A stretch of 64,000 nt of DNA from contig OY829326.1 in NCBI GenBank assembly GCA_963691655.1, forward strand, positions 25,284,878 through 25,348,877, given 5' to 3'. The DNA comes from Toxonevra muliebris. Lineage: Eukaryota > Arthropoda > Insecta > Diptera > Pallopteridae. Positions 62,404 through 64,000 of the stretch are shown piece after piece; positions within the stretch are counted from its first letter, which is position 1, and each line of letters starts with the position of its first letter. Under the pieces are notes generated by a model. That model ran no database searches. It was not told the origin of the DNA and worked only from the letters and a program-made list of their open reading frames with translations. The translations under genes were made by a program, and so were the position numbers.

Positions 62404-64000
62404 GGTTTGATATTAAGCTTACTTCTTTACGCTCATAACATACGCAGCGATGTTGCTGTGAGATGAGCGTTAAATGAGAGTAACTTTACTTATTTACAAA
62501 TTGTTATTATCTTGTGGTTGAAATATTTATCTGGAAAGTCCTACTCTATTAGAATAAATTATTGTTATTAATATTGGCATTTGCTGTTTTTTATATATAA
62601 TTGAAAGGAATTATTGAAGCTATGTTTGTTATTTACTATATATAAAATTAAAAACAAACAGTTTGTATTAAGTTTAATGTTTTTGTTTATGAGTACCCTA
62701 CTAGTTTTAGTGTGTTGAATTCATCATGATGAATAAGAAAATATGAATATTTTTAGTGCACTCTTAATAATTATCAATATGGGCGTGTCGTTGTTAACAC
62801 AAGCAATAAATGAAATTAATTAATTTTAAGTATGTATGATATATTGAAAAATAAACTTAAAATAAACATAATATAAAATTATTGAAAATAGTTGGGTTTT
62901 GAATTGAATTAAACTCGGAAAACGGAACGACACGAGAGTGAGGTACTACGATTTCTAACATCTCTTATACTAAAGTCCTAAATTATGAAAGTATGAAGGA
63001 AGAAATATATATAAGAAATACCTTAGTGGGAATCAAAATCCGGACCCCAGAGACGGCAGTGAATATAAGAGCTTTATGAGAATTAATCACCAGACCAAGA
63101 CAAGAAACTAACCCGTCCAAAATTGTTGGGATGGAGTTGGGTTTTACGCCCTCACTAATGCAGCCTAACTAATCCTTTAGATTCCCATATAAAAAGAAGA
63201 CGGAAGAAAAAATGTATTACATTTTCTTTTTATAAATAATTGACTTGTAAATTATTTTTACTACTAAAACTATTTTAGATTATATTCTACGTCTGTGTAT
63301 TATAAACAGAGTATATGTCTGGTTTATAAAAGCATTAAGAGTAATAACTTGTCTAAATAAATAAATAAGTCTAAGTTTTATTTTATTATTTATACAACTG
63401 GTTCTTTTGGTAATTGCAGAAGCAAGTCATTCTGTTTCCTCAACTATTAGCGGAATTAAAGATAATATTAGCGGAAAGAGTAAATTCTTTACGCTTTTTT
63501 AATAATGGCGTAAATTACACCACGCAGTTTCGTTAACATAACGTAGGAATGCAATGCAAAGAAATTCAAATAATTTTATTAGATCATTTTTTTCACATAA
63601 GTATTTAATTAAATGCATTCAAAAATAATTAATTTAACAACCTGTAATGGGTGATTGGAAAATTCCAAATATTCCAATCAAAACTATTTTATTTTCAACG
63701 GTTCATATATTGTAATAATATTAGTCAAATGCCAAACATTAGTTCACTATATTTATTGAATTTCATCCTGAAAAAGAGAGTTGTTAGTGAGAAAGATCCC
63801 TGAAGCTTAATTTTATTAAATTTCTCTTAACTTAATTTTGTTGCGAAGTAGTTTAATGACAATTCTAGTATAAAACAATAGTATAAAATAATTGATGTTA
63901 TAGTACAATAGAGCACATTATTAATAATTATATATCATTATGCAAATGTTTGACAAACACAATAGCTGTAAGCAGCTAAATATCCTCTTTTAGATTACAT
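62404..64000. other. upstream DNA of PGRP-LA
   Basis: AT-rich, with no supported gene. A tRNA-like segment on the minus strand at about 63120-63020 (TGGTCTGGTGATTAA; GGATTTTGATTCCC) is probably another SINE head. Confidence 0.4.

Noticed and set aside
1..64000. CRISPR arrays, bacterial operons, rRNA genes or viral genes
   Set aside because: Introns, composition and gene content are those of an insect nuclear genome; no such features were seen.

Overview
The window is AT-rich eukaryotic DNA, rich in short transposons, and almost certainly comes from a higher (brachyceran, probably schizophoran) fly. The evidence is a peptidoglycan recognition protein (PGRP) cluster in the order PGRP-LA, PGRP-LC, PGRP-LF known from Drosophila, fly core-promoter motifs (Inr with DPE or MTE-like spacing), and dispersed fly-type MITEs, tRNA-derived SINEs and a non-LTR retrotransposon. 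The species cannot be named from the sequence. All PGRP genes lie on the minus strand, so transcription runs from high to low coordinates. I rebuilt their exons by hand from splice sites and reading-frame phase, and every resulting coding length is a multiple of three.

Layout. 1-288 (+): 3' end of a gene resembling HARBI1/ALP1 transposase-derived nucleases. 647-1304 (-): secreted PGRP-SD-like gene with a TATA box and an upstream kappaB-like site. 1.7-7 kb: several MITEs and a decayed LINE. 7094-10500 (+): 5'-truncated LOA/I-type LINE with an 11-bp target-site duplication, one premature stop and a CCTAA-type tail. 10732-14878 (-): a transmembrane PGRP gene at the PGRP-LF position. 19141-32401 (-): PGRP-LC. 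33-53 kb: gene-poor DNA with a predicted PGRP-LC promoter near 37.9 kb, two related minisatellites and several MITEs. 53009-62401 (-): PGRP-LA with its predicted promoter. 62.4-64 kb: upstream DNA with little visible content.

How the genes work together. In Drosophila, PGRP-LC is the main membrane sensor of DAP-type peptidoglycan for the Imd/NF-kappaB (Relish) pathway and signals through a cytoplasmic RHIM-like motif. An alternative cytoplasmic PHD-finger exon gives a regulatory form (rPGRP-LC). PGRP-LF is an inhibitor, PGRP-LA a RHIM-bearing modulator, and PGRP-SD a secreted co-sensor. None of the six PGRP domains here keeps the zinc-amidase ligands, so the cluster looks devoted to sensing and regulation rather than peptidoglycan cleavage.

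The most notable observation is that the LF-position gene repeats the rPGRP-LC plan: its own complete PHD exon, a TM exon, then two separate stop-terminated ectodomain cassettes entered in phase 1. In Drosophila PGRP-LF the two PGRP domains are in tandem in one protein. The terminal exons of the two LCa-like cassettes share a 165-bp identical tract that suggests recent gene conversion. All cytoplasmic, TM and ectodomain cassettes of LC, the LF-position gene and LA join in phase 1, which would permit combinatorial splicing.
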